Source: Reclinomonas americana ATCC 50394
Lineage: Eukaryota; Jakobida; Jakobea; Jakobida
DNA: 64,000 nucleotides
Direction of reading: 5' to 3'
Assembly (NCBI GenBank): GCA_048213135.1
Contig: PS015039.1
Span: forward strand, 180,619-244,618
Of the stretch, positions 39,419 to 49,900 are shown in pieces. The notes beneath the pieces were generated by a model. It ran no database searches and was not told the origin of the DNA. It saw only the letters and a list, made by a program, of their open reading frames with translations. Position 1 is the first letter of the stretch, and every line of letters starts with the position of its first letter. The position numbers and the translations under genes are program-made.

Positions 39419-40156
39419 CTACACTTCCGACGGGGGTGCGGATGGTGGCGTACTCTGCAGAATGTGTCGAATGATGGCCAACACCAGTGACAGTGGATCG
39501 CGTNNNNNNNNNNNNNNNNNNNNNNNNNNNNNNNNNNNNNNNNNNNNNNNNNNNNNNNNNNNNNNNNNNNNNNNNNNNNNNNNNNNNNNNNNNNNNNNNN
39601 NNNNNNNNNNNNNNNNNNNNNNNNNNNNNNNNNNNNNNNNNNNNNNNNNNNNNNNNNNNNNNNNNNNNNNNNNNNNNNNNNNNNNNNNNNNNNNNNNNNN
39701 NNNNNNNNNNNNNNNNNNNGACATTTGCAGTGCTCCACTCAGCAGCGCCGCCAGCAGGTGTCTCTGCCTCACAGTTGGTTCTTCGCGCCTTCTCCTCTGC
39801 ACCTCCGTCGCCGCCTCGCCTGCGCATCGGTGGTGAGTGAAACGAGACTACGACAGCAGAAGAAGCGACGAGAGAAAACACAACGATTGGCCTGCATCAA
39901 CCGCGACCACCGACCCTCTGCTCGCTCCACCAGCTGCTCCTGCCGACGCAACAGTCGCCGCTGCAGCGCAGCACTCACAGCATGATCGGCGCCCGTCAGA
40001 GCCACCACGCGCGACTTGTCCACACTCTGCAGCAGCGCACGCATGTCAGCGAGGACACAGAGAAGCAAGGAGCGAGGGAAGAGCAACTGGTGAGTGGAGC
40101 ACGTCCTCCACAGCCACACGCAGTCGTCGGCGAACAACACGCGGGTTCTCCTCCAT
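39419..40156 (-). CDS. Hypothetical protein, interrupted by gap
   Basis: Not recognised. A clear coding stretch on the minus strand reads RALLQSVDKSRVVALTGADH, then AVSAALQRRLLRRQEQLVER and AEGRWSRLMQANR (about 40050-39890), predicted helical. After an intron comes REEPTVRQRHLLAALLSGAL (about 39790-39730), then the gap at 39504-39719. It ends with DPLSLVLAIIRHILQSTPP and a TAG at 39419. The likely start is an ATG at 40156 (MEENPRV) with an intron soon after, but the first splice is unresolved. The gene is convergent with the bromodomain gene (20 bp between stops) and divergent from the SGNH hydrolase (56 bp between starts). Confidence 0.5.
39504..39719. other. Assembly gap (216 N)
   Basis: Run of N inside the small hypothetical gene. 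The strand is consistent on both sides. Confidence 1.
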
Positions 40157-40212
40157 CACAGCACGAAGACAATCAGCAGCGAGTCACTCTGTCATCCTAA
40201 TTGTTTTGTGCG

Positions 40213-41384
40213 ATGTTGTGGGTCGCGTTCGTGCTGGCGTTGATCGCACTGCCGATTCTCCTGTTTACACAAGCACTGTACGTGCGGCGCCGTGTGATTC
40301 GCTTGCCGGCGGCGCAAGGTGCGATCACTGGCCAATTGTGGCACCCTCTGCGATCATCATCTCCGGGTCATCGCGTGGTGCACGTGTTGGCGCTGGGAGA
40401 GTCGCCAGTGGCGGGTGTTGGAGTGGAGCAGCATGAGCAGGGATTGCCGGCGAATGTGGCGCGCGCTCTGGCCGAGCACTATCATCGCGAGGGCGCTGAA
40501 GACGCGGAAGAGGAGAAGCTGTCGTTCACGTGGCATGCCATTGGTCGCTCGGGAGTCACCGCTGCTCGTGCGCGGCAAAGTGCGTTGTTTGTGTGACGCA
40601 CAGGATGATGATTCTCGTCGTCGCTCACTGCACAGCGCGCAGCGTTGTTGCCGCGACTGCGACAGCATCTCGAGGAGCATGTGCGCCTGGAGAACGATGG
40701 GGAGCGTGTGACGTTTGTGGTACTGGTCAGTCTCGGTGTGAACGACACGTTCCAGTTGACTGGCCAGCGCTCGTTCCAGTACCACCTGCAGCGCTTTGTC
40801 GATGAGGTGGACACGATTCTGCGATTGCACTGTGCGGCGCGGGGTCGTGAGGAAGGTTGGGATGGCGAGAAGGGGAGACGGGGGGCGAAGGCGCGTAGTC
40901 CGCTCACTCTTTCCGCTTTGCGTGCGTGCAGAGGTCGATGTTGCGCTAGTGGTGGCTGGTGTCGCCGACATTGGTCGATTCCCCGGCCTGCCGCAGCCGC
41001 TGCGCTGTTTCGTTTACGACACAGACATCATCGCTAGCGTGCTGTTTTCTGATGTGTGTGTGCATGTGCGTGTGCAGGGTTGGCGGGTTGGCGATCAAGG
41101 CAACTCGACGTGGCGGCCCAGCAAGTGGCACAACGATCCGAGTCGCTCTTTGTACCATCGGTGCCGGAGGGCGAGTTCTTCTGTGCGGATGGTGTGCACT
41201 TCCATCTCTCGCGTGGTGGTGGTGGTGGTGGTGGTGGTGGTGAAGCACTCTCACTCATGCGCATCCCCTCGCAGGCATCCACCCCTCACCCGACGGATAC
41301 AGGAGGTGGGGAGCAACAGTGGGCGAACATCTTTTACAGCGGCCGCGGAGCGCATTGCGTCGCACCAAGTCGGCCATGTTGTAG
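40213..41384 (+). CDS. SGNH/GDSL hydrolase with N-terminal membrane anchor
   Basis: Begins MLWVAFVLALIALPILLFTQ, an uncleaved signal anchor, followed by YVRRR. Block I is VLALGESPVAGVGVEQHE (about 40388-40440), with the nucleophile Ser in GES instead of the usual GDS. Block II is probably in WHAIGRSGVTA. Block III is VLVSLGVNDTFQLTG (about 40720), the oxyanion Asn. Block V is FFCADGIHPSPDGYRRWG, formed across an intron (donor after GCGGATG at about 41191, acceptor at 41274), which supplies the catalytic Asp and His. The stop TAG is at 41382. Four exons or more. SGNH enzymes hydrolyse esters of lipids, acyl-thioesters or acetylated sugars. The anchor places this one in the secretory pathway or at a membrane. 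The substrate cannot be told. Confidence 0.85.
41214..41242. repeat. (TGG)n microsatellite in intron
   Basis: About ten TGG units in the last intron of the SGNH hydrolase gene, the intron that splits the catalytic ADG/IH block. Confidence 0.95.
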
Positions 41385-41453
41385 CCGCGCGCATTGCTGC
41401 TGTCAGTACACAGGGAAAAATACATGATGCGCGCATGCACTACTACACAGCAT

Positions 41454-44411
41454 TTACATTGCCGGGTCGTCGCGCAGAATGAGTGGTCGTGCCTGCGGGT
41501 TCGATGAGTTGCGCGCTTCATCGCCGTACGAATTGTCTGTACAGGGTAGCGCGTGNNNNNNNNNNNNNNNNNNNNNNNNNNNNNNNNNNNNNNNNNNNNN
41601 NNNNNNNNNNNNNNNNNNNNNNNNNNNNNNNNNNNNNNNNNNNNNNNNNNNNNNNNNNNNNNNNNNNNNNNNNNNNNNNNNNNNNNNNNNNNNNNNNNNN
41701 NNNNNNNNNNNNNNNNNNNNNNNNNNNNNNNNNNNNNNNNNNNNNNNNNNNNNNNNNNNNNNNNNNNNNNNNNNNNNNNNNNAGGCAGGGTGACTCACCA
41801 CTTGTACAGTGTGCGAAGCATGTTTACCGCCTCCATCACGCTGGCTGTGGAGCAGCAGCGTCGGTCCAACACGGATGATTATGCTTCTGTGACCCCGAAC
41901 CCGACGAGTTGCGCTCGCCGTCACGCTTCTGCTGGCTAGCATCCCGTTTTCTCACGATTTCAACAGAGAGTGCTGCTGCGGTGGCTCCTGCCGCACCGCG
42001 GTTGAGCCGCTCAGGATCAGTATCGGCCTTTGTGCCACCTCCACCTCTGCTCGTGGCTCCAAAGGAGCTCAACGATGTGTCGCTGGACGACTCAAGCTTC
42101 CAACTCATTAACATGGAGACAACACCACAGCACTATGGTTGGTGGTGTCGAGCGATGACTGTCACGGCAGCAATAGCAGCCACTAANNNNNNNNNNNNNN
42201 NNNNNNACCGCGTACGGTGGCGACAAACACATCTACAACGCACCTGTCACTGGCGGTGGGGTACACTTTTTCGGCCCGCAGATAGGCCGCTCGTGCGGTG
42301 CGGCGCACATCTTCCGAGGCGTCCGACATGCATCGGTGCACCGTACGCAGGTAGGTCTCGGCGAGAGAAAGATCGGCAGCGTCGGGTCCGACCACATCCA
42401 GCGAGAGTGCCAGAGCTTCCAGCGACCGATACCGAATCACACTGTACGACAACCATCAGGAAACAATCCATGAAGATGTTGATTGCCACTGTCACGCAAC
42501 TTGTGCAACGAGCCCGTGCCCTCGACAAGCACCGCCACCGCGGCCGGTGACAGCGGCACAATGCTGCGCACAATTTCTCGCAGACACTCGTTGCCGGCCA
42601 CGGCCATGACCTGAGTGTATGCACCACGTGAGATTGATGAAGGCACTTCACAGCGCGCGCGAGTGGCTCTCAACTTGCGTGGTCTTGCACGTCAGCGAGA
42701 GCAGCGGCCAGATGAACTGGTCACACACTGGCGCAAACGACGTCCTCGAGCTGCGTGCCAGTGAGCCGATCGCATGGCACAGGCTTTTGATCACCATCGA
42801 GCGCAGGCTATCCATCTGATGATGACGTGCATCGCATAAGAATTCTCACTCCGAGCCGCGCAAAGCATCGTTTCGCCACGCAACTCGTTTGCACAGCGCT
42901 GGAGCGAGGCGATGCACGTCGCGCTGCGTCATCCTCTCCGTGTTGCGCACAATGAGGTCGCAAGCGTCGGTCCAGTCCGACCACTTCTCACTATCCATTA
43001 GCAGGCTGACCAGGTACGTCACCAGCGAGTTGTGTGCGCCGGGCACAGCACGCGGTCTCAGCACCCTGTGGACGTCAAGTGAGAAAAGAGGGGAGGGCAA
43101 GAGATGGGAGGCACATGGCAATCACGAAACGGCTCATCGCTGGCATCGGCTGAGCTGTCTGCACTGTCGGCAATCGGTTCTGCTGGGGGAGAAATGGTTC
43201 TCTTGTTGCGCGACGACGAGGGCGGCGATGGCGGAGCGGAGACAGTTTCTGCTGGCGCCGCTGCTTCTTCTGCAGGCGCTGCCGCGACGGGCGCCTCAGC
43301 TCGCTTCACCTCTGCCTTGATCACGGCGGCGGTACTGGGCGCCACAGGCACCACCGGCGTGGGTCCACGCTGACGCAGGCGCTCCATGTCCTGCACGCAC
43401 ACACACACACGTCACAGAGTGAGCAAGCGCGGTGGGAGCCGAACATACTGATCGCGACGGTTGCGTGCAGACGCAACTCGTGCCAGTGTGTCCGGGGTGA
43501 TGGATTTCCGACTGAGGCGTCGACCTGCAAGCTCGGGACTGAAGAACTGCTGCGATCCCGACGACGAAGACGACGACGACGACGGGCCGGGCGCAATGTC
43601 ATCCATGGATGTGATGTAGTCGCGACTGGGGCAGCGAGGCAATCCAGCAAACACCAACAGTACCACACTGCGAGTGCCGATGGCCAGGAACTCGTTCACC
43701 GTCAAGTCGCCGTCCTCATCGCTGCCGCCGACAATGCCCGCCGCTGCGAATACACACGATTGGTACAATGATTGCATTGCTCAGTGGCCACGAGCGAAGT
43801 ACACGGCAACGACGCACATTCGGCAGCCTTGTCGACGATGCGCTGGTTCGGTGGTGGCAGCACAAGGTCTCGGTCGACCTGTCGCAGTGCTTCGTACTGG
43901 CCCCACAAAAACTGCAGCACCTCGACAATCGACACAGCGCGCCCCTGCACACACACCAAGAGAGAGTGTGTGAACTCACTGGCACGCTCTCGGGCGAATG
44001 CCACGCTCTCTCCTCTCTCCCTCGCCCATCACCTCCTCCTCCTCTCTCACACACTCACCATGGCGCGCAATGTCTTGATAAACGCACTCGCCTGCTCCTG
44101 CATAGCGGCCGAAGCGACCGTTCGCTTGTGGAATCGCACAACGCGATCCGCATACTCACTGGCCTCATCTGCGCTCATCGTTCAGCACCTCATAGACGCA
44201 CACACACACTCCCTCCGCCACCCCTCCACTCACCCCGCGTGAACCCTCGCTCTTGCAACAGACGCCGGGACAACGTGTGCAATTCCTCCTCAACCATCTT
44301 GCTCATGGCTTGCTCCGGAATGTGCCCACCCGTCAGGCATCCCGTCAGCGCATTATCCGTGCCAGCGTTGGCCCCGGGCGGCGTGTACAGGTTACTTCCG
44401 CAGCAGCCCAT
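41454..44411 (-). CDS. Acylated EF-hand-like / CLASP-type TOG protein
   Basis: Starts MGCCGSNLYTPPGAN, a dual N-myristoylation and palmitoylation signature. Helical exons follow: EQAMSKMVEEELHTLSRRLL, then ASEYADRVVRFHKRTVASAA and VSIVEVLQFLWGQYEALRQV. An EF-hand-like loop is at 43740-43690 (GGSDEDGDLTVNEFL, with Gly at loop position 1). A Ser-rich linker and MERLRQRGPTPVVPVAP follow. A HEAT/TOG region then runs from about 43080 to 42250: LVTYLVSLLMDSEKWSDWTD, DSLRSMVIKSLCHAIGSLAR, ECLREIVRSIVPLSPAAVAV, then SEDVRRTARAAYLRAEKVYP, as in the CLASP N-terminal domain that binds tubulin. The C-terminus crosses two gaps and ends with PLILRDDPAM and a TAA at 41454. The exon chain is inferred by frame, so two adjacent genes (an acylated EF-hand protein and a CLASP-like protein) cannot be excluded. 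Confidence 0.6.
41556..41782. other. Assembly gap (227 N)
   Basis: Run of N near the 3' end of the CLASP-type gene. The flanking exon pieces are on the same strand. Confidence 1.
42187..42206. other. Assembly gap (20 N)
   Basis: Fixed-size run of N within the CLASP-type gene, just after the DVFVATVRG coding stretch. Confidence 1.
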
Positions 44412-44501
44412 GCGCGATTAGCCTTTTCTCGTGCAATCAATCGAAATACGAAGCGGCAACGGTCAACTCTGCCTGACTGCGAAATTACATTCACGATCTG
44501 C
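44412..44501. promoter_or_regulatory. Bidirectional promoter region, CLASP-type gene / cyclophilin
   Basis: 90 bp separate the two divergent start codons. No specific element is recognised. Confidence 0.45.
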
Positions 44502-45773
44502 ATGCGCATTGTGCGCTGGCTTCGACGACTGAGTGAACGACTGACGGGCTCGCCGTCGCTGCTGAGTCTCTCTGGCGCCATCGTCCCACGCACTGCAACA
44601 CGCGCATACACGCGATTCACCCTGCCTCTGCTCACTGTGCTGGTCCTCGGGAACATTCTCCGAGTTGCGTCTCTGCCTCTCTTTCCTTCTCCTGCTCTGC
44701 TATGCTCATTGTGTATGTGTGCGCCAGAGTCGACGCGCAGTGCACCGGACATCGCTGGCCTTGGCGCGACTGTGATGCTGTCGCTGTTGGTGCGACGAGT
44801 GACTCGGCGCCTCTTCAGCAGTGAGACTGTGGAGGTTCCGCCGACGACCACACGCAGGCGGCCTGGGCGACCAAAGGAGTTGACAGTGGCCGGTGTGCGA
44901 CGTGCCACACGACCAGCTGCGCGTGAGGCCAAGACCGAGTATGACGCACCGGATTTCCGCGATGTGTTGTTGCCGTACCCGACACTGCCGGTGCGGAGGG
45001 AGATGCGTGTCTCGTGTGGAGGTGATGATGCAGGCTGACACGCGATGTGTGTAGAACTTGGTGGAGAACCCGCGATTGCTGCGTGGACGAGGACGCCCGC
45101 GCGTCTCGTTCCAGTTGTCGCGGGAGACCATGCCGTATCCGCTCGTGTTTCTTGACTTTTGGAGGGCGCATGAGAACCTGGTGCGCCTGTACGATTGTTT
45201 TTTTCGTTGTGGCACTGCGTGGTAACACGAGTGCGTTGGGCAGGGTCGTGTGGTGATACAGTTGTTTGACTCGCTGGTGCCGGCCAAGGCGGCGTACTTT
45301 CGCGACCTGTGCTCTGGTGTGTACGGCCACGGGTATCAGCTGTCGCGCGTGTACAGAGTATCGCCCGACGGCACCATGCACGCCGGCGACTTGATCTTTG
45401 GCAACGGCACCGGTGTGCAAAAGGAGCGCAAGGTGCAGGAGAGTGCCGCCGAGCAGGCCGCGCACCTCTCGCACTGCTGCCCGGGCATTGTGAGCATGGC
45501 GCGCAAGGACAAGTCGGGCATCACCAACACGCCGTTCTTCGTCACCACCGCACCGGCGCCGGAGCTCGGTACTGTACTGCTCTCGCACTCATTCTTTGCA
45601 CGGTGAACATCACATGATTCTCATGTACATACATGCACTCAGATGGTCGCTACGATGTCGTCGGCAAGGTGGTCTACGGAATGGATGTGGTGTACGACAT
45701 TGTGGAGAACTCGAATCTGGTCAACTACGCGCCAGATCCCGGTGTATGGGTGGCGCTGTGTGGTGAGTTATGA
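44502..45773 (+). CDS. Cyclophilin-type peptidyl-prolyl isomerase with AT-hook motifs
   Basis: The basic N-terminus, MRIVRWLRRLSERLTG, could be a mitochondrial presequence. After an intron a basic region holds TRRRPGRPKELTV, an AT-hook core. After the next intron comes LLRGRGRPRVSF, a second GRGRP-type core. The cyclophilin domain is assembled from PLVFLDFWRAHENL and, across an intron, GRVVIQLFDSLVPAKAAYFR (about 45243). It continues with YRVSPDGTMHAGDLIFGNGT, SGITNTPFFVTTAPAPEL and GRYDVVGKVVYGMDVVYDIV, ending at a TGA at 45771. Cyclophilins isomerise X-Pro bonds. The usual PGFMCQGGD active-site block here reads PDGTMHAGD, so Phe60 and Gln63 (cyclophilin A numbering) are replaced while the Arg is kept. 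AT-hooks suggest DNA binding, which conflicts with mitochondrial targeting, so location is open. Confidence 0.75.
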
Positions 45774-46278
45774 AAATGCATGCTCAACGATTAGAAACGT
45801 GAAGGGGAGGGAGGGAGAGGGAGAAGGAGGAGGAGGAGGAAGAGGCGAGAGATCAATCATCCAGCGAGATACAAGTATGAAGGTAAGAGGAATAGAGAGG
45901 AGGTACCACCATGACGCGATTCGAGAATCGACAGCACGCCCAGACATTACACGACCGGGGACCACTCAGGGATAACTGTATGCGCGACATGATGCATGAC
46001 ACGATCCCAGAGCAACAACAGAAGGCGACTGCATGGTGCAGAACTCCAACATGGCACGATCCAATAGTACAGCACAACGCTGCACAACTGGTGACTCCTT
46101 AGATAACTGCATGCACGACACGATTCACGATCCAACACTACTGCTGAGAACTCCAAGCTGTCAGACGCCAGGCAAACTCTGGCAAGATGTACGCGCACAC
46201 AGTGAGTCTCGAAGACCCGTCAACCAGTGAGAGCGCGCACGTGTGTTTCATTCCCGAGCAGCACGCACAAACGTGCAA
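45774..46278. other. Intergenic region with imperfect direct repeats
   Basis: About 505 bp between the convergent cyclophilin and SRP9 stops, unusually long for this window. It starts with GA-rich sequence. At about 45973 and 46099 it carries two imperfect copies of ATAACTG(T/C)ATGC(G/A)CGACA, with related ACGATCC-containing stretches following each and between them. A short inverted repeat, CGATTC GA GAATCG, lies near 45916. I see no tRNA or protein gene. Confidence 0.5.
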
Positions 46279-46865
46279 TCAGCGACGAGATCCACCACGA
46301 CCACCCTTCTTCCCACTGCCACCACCACCACCACCTCGCCCAGCTGCTGGTGGTGAACTCGCTGCTGCTGCTGCTGATGGTGCTGCTGCTGCTGCTGGTG
46401 ATTGTGATCCTGCTGCTGCTGCTGCTGCTGTGGTTGTCGTTGTTGTTGAAGAGGAGGATGAGCTGGCTGCGGATGGCTTGGCGGTCATTCCACGCAGCAC
46501 CTTGAGCTGCAGATCATTGACGAACTTGACGTCTTGGTGCTGATCGGTCTTGTACTTGACACACTGCATGCACAGGCGAAGGGAATGACATGAGAGAGTG
46601 ATTCGGCGCACGTGTGTGCTCATTTCCGTCACTCACTTGCTTGTCGTTGGTGACTTTGAGCACCAGCGCACCGTCACAGTTGCGGTACTTCATCACGTAG
46701 CGTGTCTGTGCGTGTACGCGTGTGTGTGTGTGTGTGTGTGCGTGAGAAGAAGGTGACATGTCACTGCGTTTCTCGCTTCCAGGCGCACACACGCACCCGC
46801 TGCGGATCCTCGGCAATCATCCGCTCAGCAGCGGCCACGAACTCGGGAAGCTGAACATACACCAT
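46279..46865 (-). CDS. SRP9: Signal recognition particle 9 kDa protein with C-terminal extension
   Basis: SRP9 pairs with SRP14 on the Alu domain of SRP RNA and slows translation during ER targeting. Three exons: MVYVQLPEFVAAAERMIAED (from 46865), RYVMKYRNCDGALVLKVTND (about 46700) and CVKYKTDQHQDVKFVNDLQL (from about 46567). These follow the family blocks closely (F..AAE.LY..DP...R.V.KYR...G.L.LKVTDD..C..YKT...QD.KK). Human SRP9 ends soon after this point. Here about 75 further residues follow, of Ser/Thr/Ala runs encoded by trinucleotide repeats, then RGGGGGGSGKKGGRGGSRR, a basic Gly-rich end that could bind RNA. The stop is at 46279-46281. The gene is divergent from the unknown gene at 46973. 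Confidence 0.9.
46357..46443. repeat. Trinucleotide repeats (GCT/GTT-rich) in SRP9 tail
   Basis: Runs of CTG/CTGATGG/TGCTGC units on the plus strand code Ala, Ser and Thr runs in SRP9 on the minus strand. Length polymorphism is likely. Confidence 0.8.
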
Positions 46866-46972
46866 TCCGCCACACAGCACGAAAGAGAAAGAGAGTGCGT
46901 GGGTTACCATAGCGGAATTCCATCTGCGTATCATCTCACCGTAACCCACTTTCTCATTGATTGTAATCCGCA
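46866..46972. promoter_or_regulatory. Bidirectional promoter region, SRP9 / unknown gene
   Basis: 107 bp lie between the divergent start codons of SRP9 and the gene at 46973. No named element is recognised. Confidence 0.45.
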
Positions 46973-49900
46973 ATGGCCTCTGCCGCGGATAGTGGCGAGA
47001 GCAGTGCGGCGCCTGCAGGAGGCGGACTGGAATACGTGGACTGGATTGATCTTCGGTACACAATGCGCACAAGAAAAAAAAAAGAGTGACTTTGATGATA
47101 TGGATCACTCACTGTCTCTCTCTCTGTGCCTTCTCTCGCCGTAATGGTGCAGGTTGATTGCGATTGCCACGGGCGTTGGTGACTTTGAGGTGGACGATGT
47201 GCTGCGGGCGTTGGGTGATCGCCTGGCGCTTGACAATCCACGACGTCTGCACTACTCGGAGCTGAAGCGCGTGCTCAAGGATAGCGAGGTGCAGGCGCTC
47301 TGGCACATGCGTTACCTCAAGTACACTGTTGCGTTTTGTGTGTGAGAGAGAGGAGAGAGAGGGGGAATATGTGAGAGCCGTTTTGCTTGGTGATCCTGTC
47401 GATGTGAGCGTGGCCATGCGTGTGTGGTATTGTCGTTGGTTATTGGTGGTGTGAGCTGTGAGTGCGTGTGCGTATGTGTGGTGATGCGAATCTCGGAATG
47501 GGAGATGATGAGCGGGTGTGATGAGGCCCATTGGGGAATGTGTCCGCTTTCCAAATTCATCCTTTTTTCCCCTCTCTGATCGATTTCCTCTGTCCCCTGC
47601 GCTGATCTCTCCTCGCACTACTGCACTCGATTGCCCCTTTTCCGCGTGACCATGGTGTCACTATGGTGTGCGGTTGCTGGTTTGTCACTTTTCTCTCTTC
47701 TACACAGGGCGAGGAATGCGCATCGTTGTTGCGTGGCGCGGTGGATGTGATGCGCACGTACCCGCATGTGACACTCGGGCTGGTGGAGACGTTCTGCCGG
47801 ACGTTTCGTTTTGTGGAGTCATTCATTCAGCCGCCGAGCACACCCGAGGCGCGCTCGTTGGTGCACGACGATGGGCGTGTGTACTTTTCGCTGCACGGCT
47901 TGCCCAAGATGCCAAGCAAGGTGTTGCATGTATTTGAGTTGATGAATTATGTGGTGGCGTTGGAGGAGATCCAGGACTGGTTGCGCCACAAGCACACCAA
48001 GGCGCTGCGCACGGTGCAGGCGTTTGAGGCGTTGGAGTTGCTGGGCCAGTTGCGTGCATTGTGTTTTCCTCTATCTCTTCTCAGCAGCCTCTCTCTCACG
48101 CTTCGCGTGCAGTGCCCAGAAGCGTGAGCAAGTGTTGCCGATGGATGCATTTGGCTACTCTCCCCGAGAACAGCACGCGGGTGTGTTTGCGGTGAACAAG
48201 GCCGAGGAACTCAACATGCGACAGCATCAGATCCTGAAGCGCCTCTCCAAGGAGGTGAGACGCCTCTCCGCTCGTGCTTCTCAGCGAGGCGACTTCCCCG
48301 TTGTTTCTGACTGGCATCGGTGCAGTACAATGAGGGCGATCGGGCGGTGTTGGCGCGCAGAAAACAGCGCGACACCAGTGGCAAGCCCGCTCGCGAGGGC
48401 TACGTGATGAAGGAGCTACGCATGCATGCCGAGGCCGCCAAGGGTCAGCACTTTACGCTGACGGGCGGTGTGGGCATTCACGGCTCCGAGGCCGGCAGCA
48501 ATGGCTTCACCGAGCACCACACGTACGAGAAGATTCGCGAGATGATTCGAGAGACGTGGCGTGGAGTGATTGCGGGGCGCAAGAACGCCGCGCACGTGAC
48601 ACGAGAACGCGCACGCATCGACGACTCGGACGACCAAAAATCGGTGGCACTCGGTTTCAATCCGTTTCATCTGGGCGTGGAGATGCCGCGGCGGTCGCCC
48701 GTGGCCTTCAAGGTGGTGCGTGCCCTCACGCCTCTCCAGGGCAAGGTGCCGTCGCCACCGTCGCTGGTCTCGGTGCGCTACTACTACATGGAGCAACTGA
48801 AACGGAGACGACGATCGATTCAGCAGCAGCGGTCGCAGCGCGTGGAGGAGAAGGAAGCCGTCAAGGCTGCTGAAGAAACGGCGGTGAAGGCCAAGGGAGT
48901 TGCGTGTAACGTGGCTCGTCTCCTTCCTGCGTGCCATCTGCTGCTTACTCCCGCACAGGTGTCGTTTGGTGCGATGCGCTTGGCCGGTGGATTGCTGTTG
49001 CGCCGCTCCATGGGTGCTGTTGCGTGACGCGCGCATGGCAGTCGTCCGCCACTGCACGCATGCACTCACTCTCGTTGTTTTTGCTGCAGCAACGTGCGCC
49101 GAGCGAAGTGCAGCTGTTCCGTCAGCTGTTTCAGAAAAAGATGCAAGTGTTTGAGGAGAAGAGTGCCAAGGCTCTCACCCACTCAATAATATGCAAGAAG
49201 GCAGAACCGCCACCCGCCGCCAGATTACAAGTGCGTCGGCGCATGCCACTTTTTTGTGTGCGCGTTTCTTGATTCCGCTGACTTGCAATCTTCATTTGAT
49301 ATTTAACTCCAGCGATCGAATTCATGGTGCGTGAGCAATGAGGTGTCGATGTGATACTCGCTGCATGCTGACACACAAAGTGCTGCTGTTGATGCGCAGT
49401 CCGGACATGTCCACTCATGGTATTCCGGATGAGTACTTTGACGATTTGCGAGATGCGGAATCATGTGACGGCGAAGTGGACATGGCGGCTCATCGAACGC
49501 CGGAGCTGATTTCGCCGCCCCACGCCATCTTGAAGTACATGTTTGATCGACTGCACATTGCTGCGGCCGCGGAGGGCCGGTACGTGCACGTGTGCGAGGA
49601 GTCTCGATTGCATGTGTTTTGCACTTTTTACATCTCTATTTTGCAGTCGTTTCACCATGAATGAGTTCTTCAAGTTCATGGTGACGCCAGTGCGGCCGGT
49701 CAACGCTTCGGAGGCATACGACCGCCGTCAACAACAGGCGGCCGGCGATGATGGCAGAGTGAGTCCCGCCGGCAGAGCATCGTCGTCGCCGCGAGCCCCA
49801 TCGCCGTCATCGTCGCCGGTGCCGTCTGTACGACTGCCCGCCAGTGGCTCCCCGTCGTCGGCGAGTGGACATCACCTACCGACGCCGACGGCAGGCGCTG

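Noticed and set aside
44502-44560. Mitochondrial targeting of the cyclophilin
   Set aside because: The basic N-terminus fits a presequence, but the AT-hook motifs argue for the nucleus. I left the location open and did not call it.
45910-45930. Possible tRNA B-box (CGATTCGAGAATCG)
   Set aside because: It is a perfect short inverted repeat, not a GGTTCRANYCC box, and no acceptor or anticodon stems can be drawn around it.
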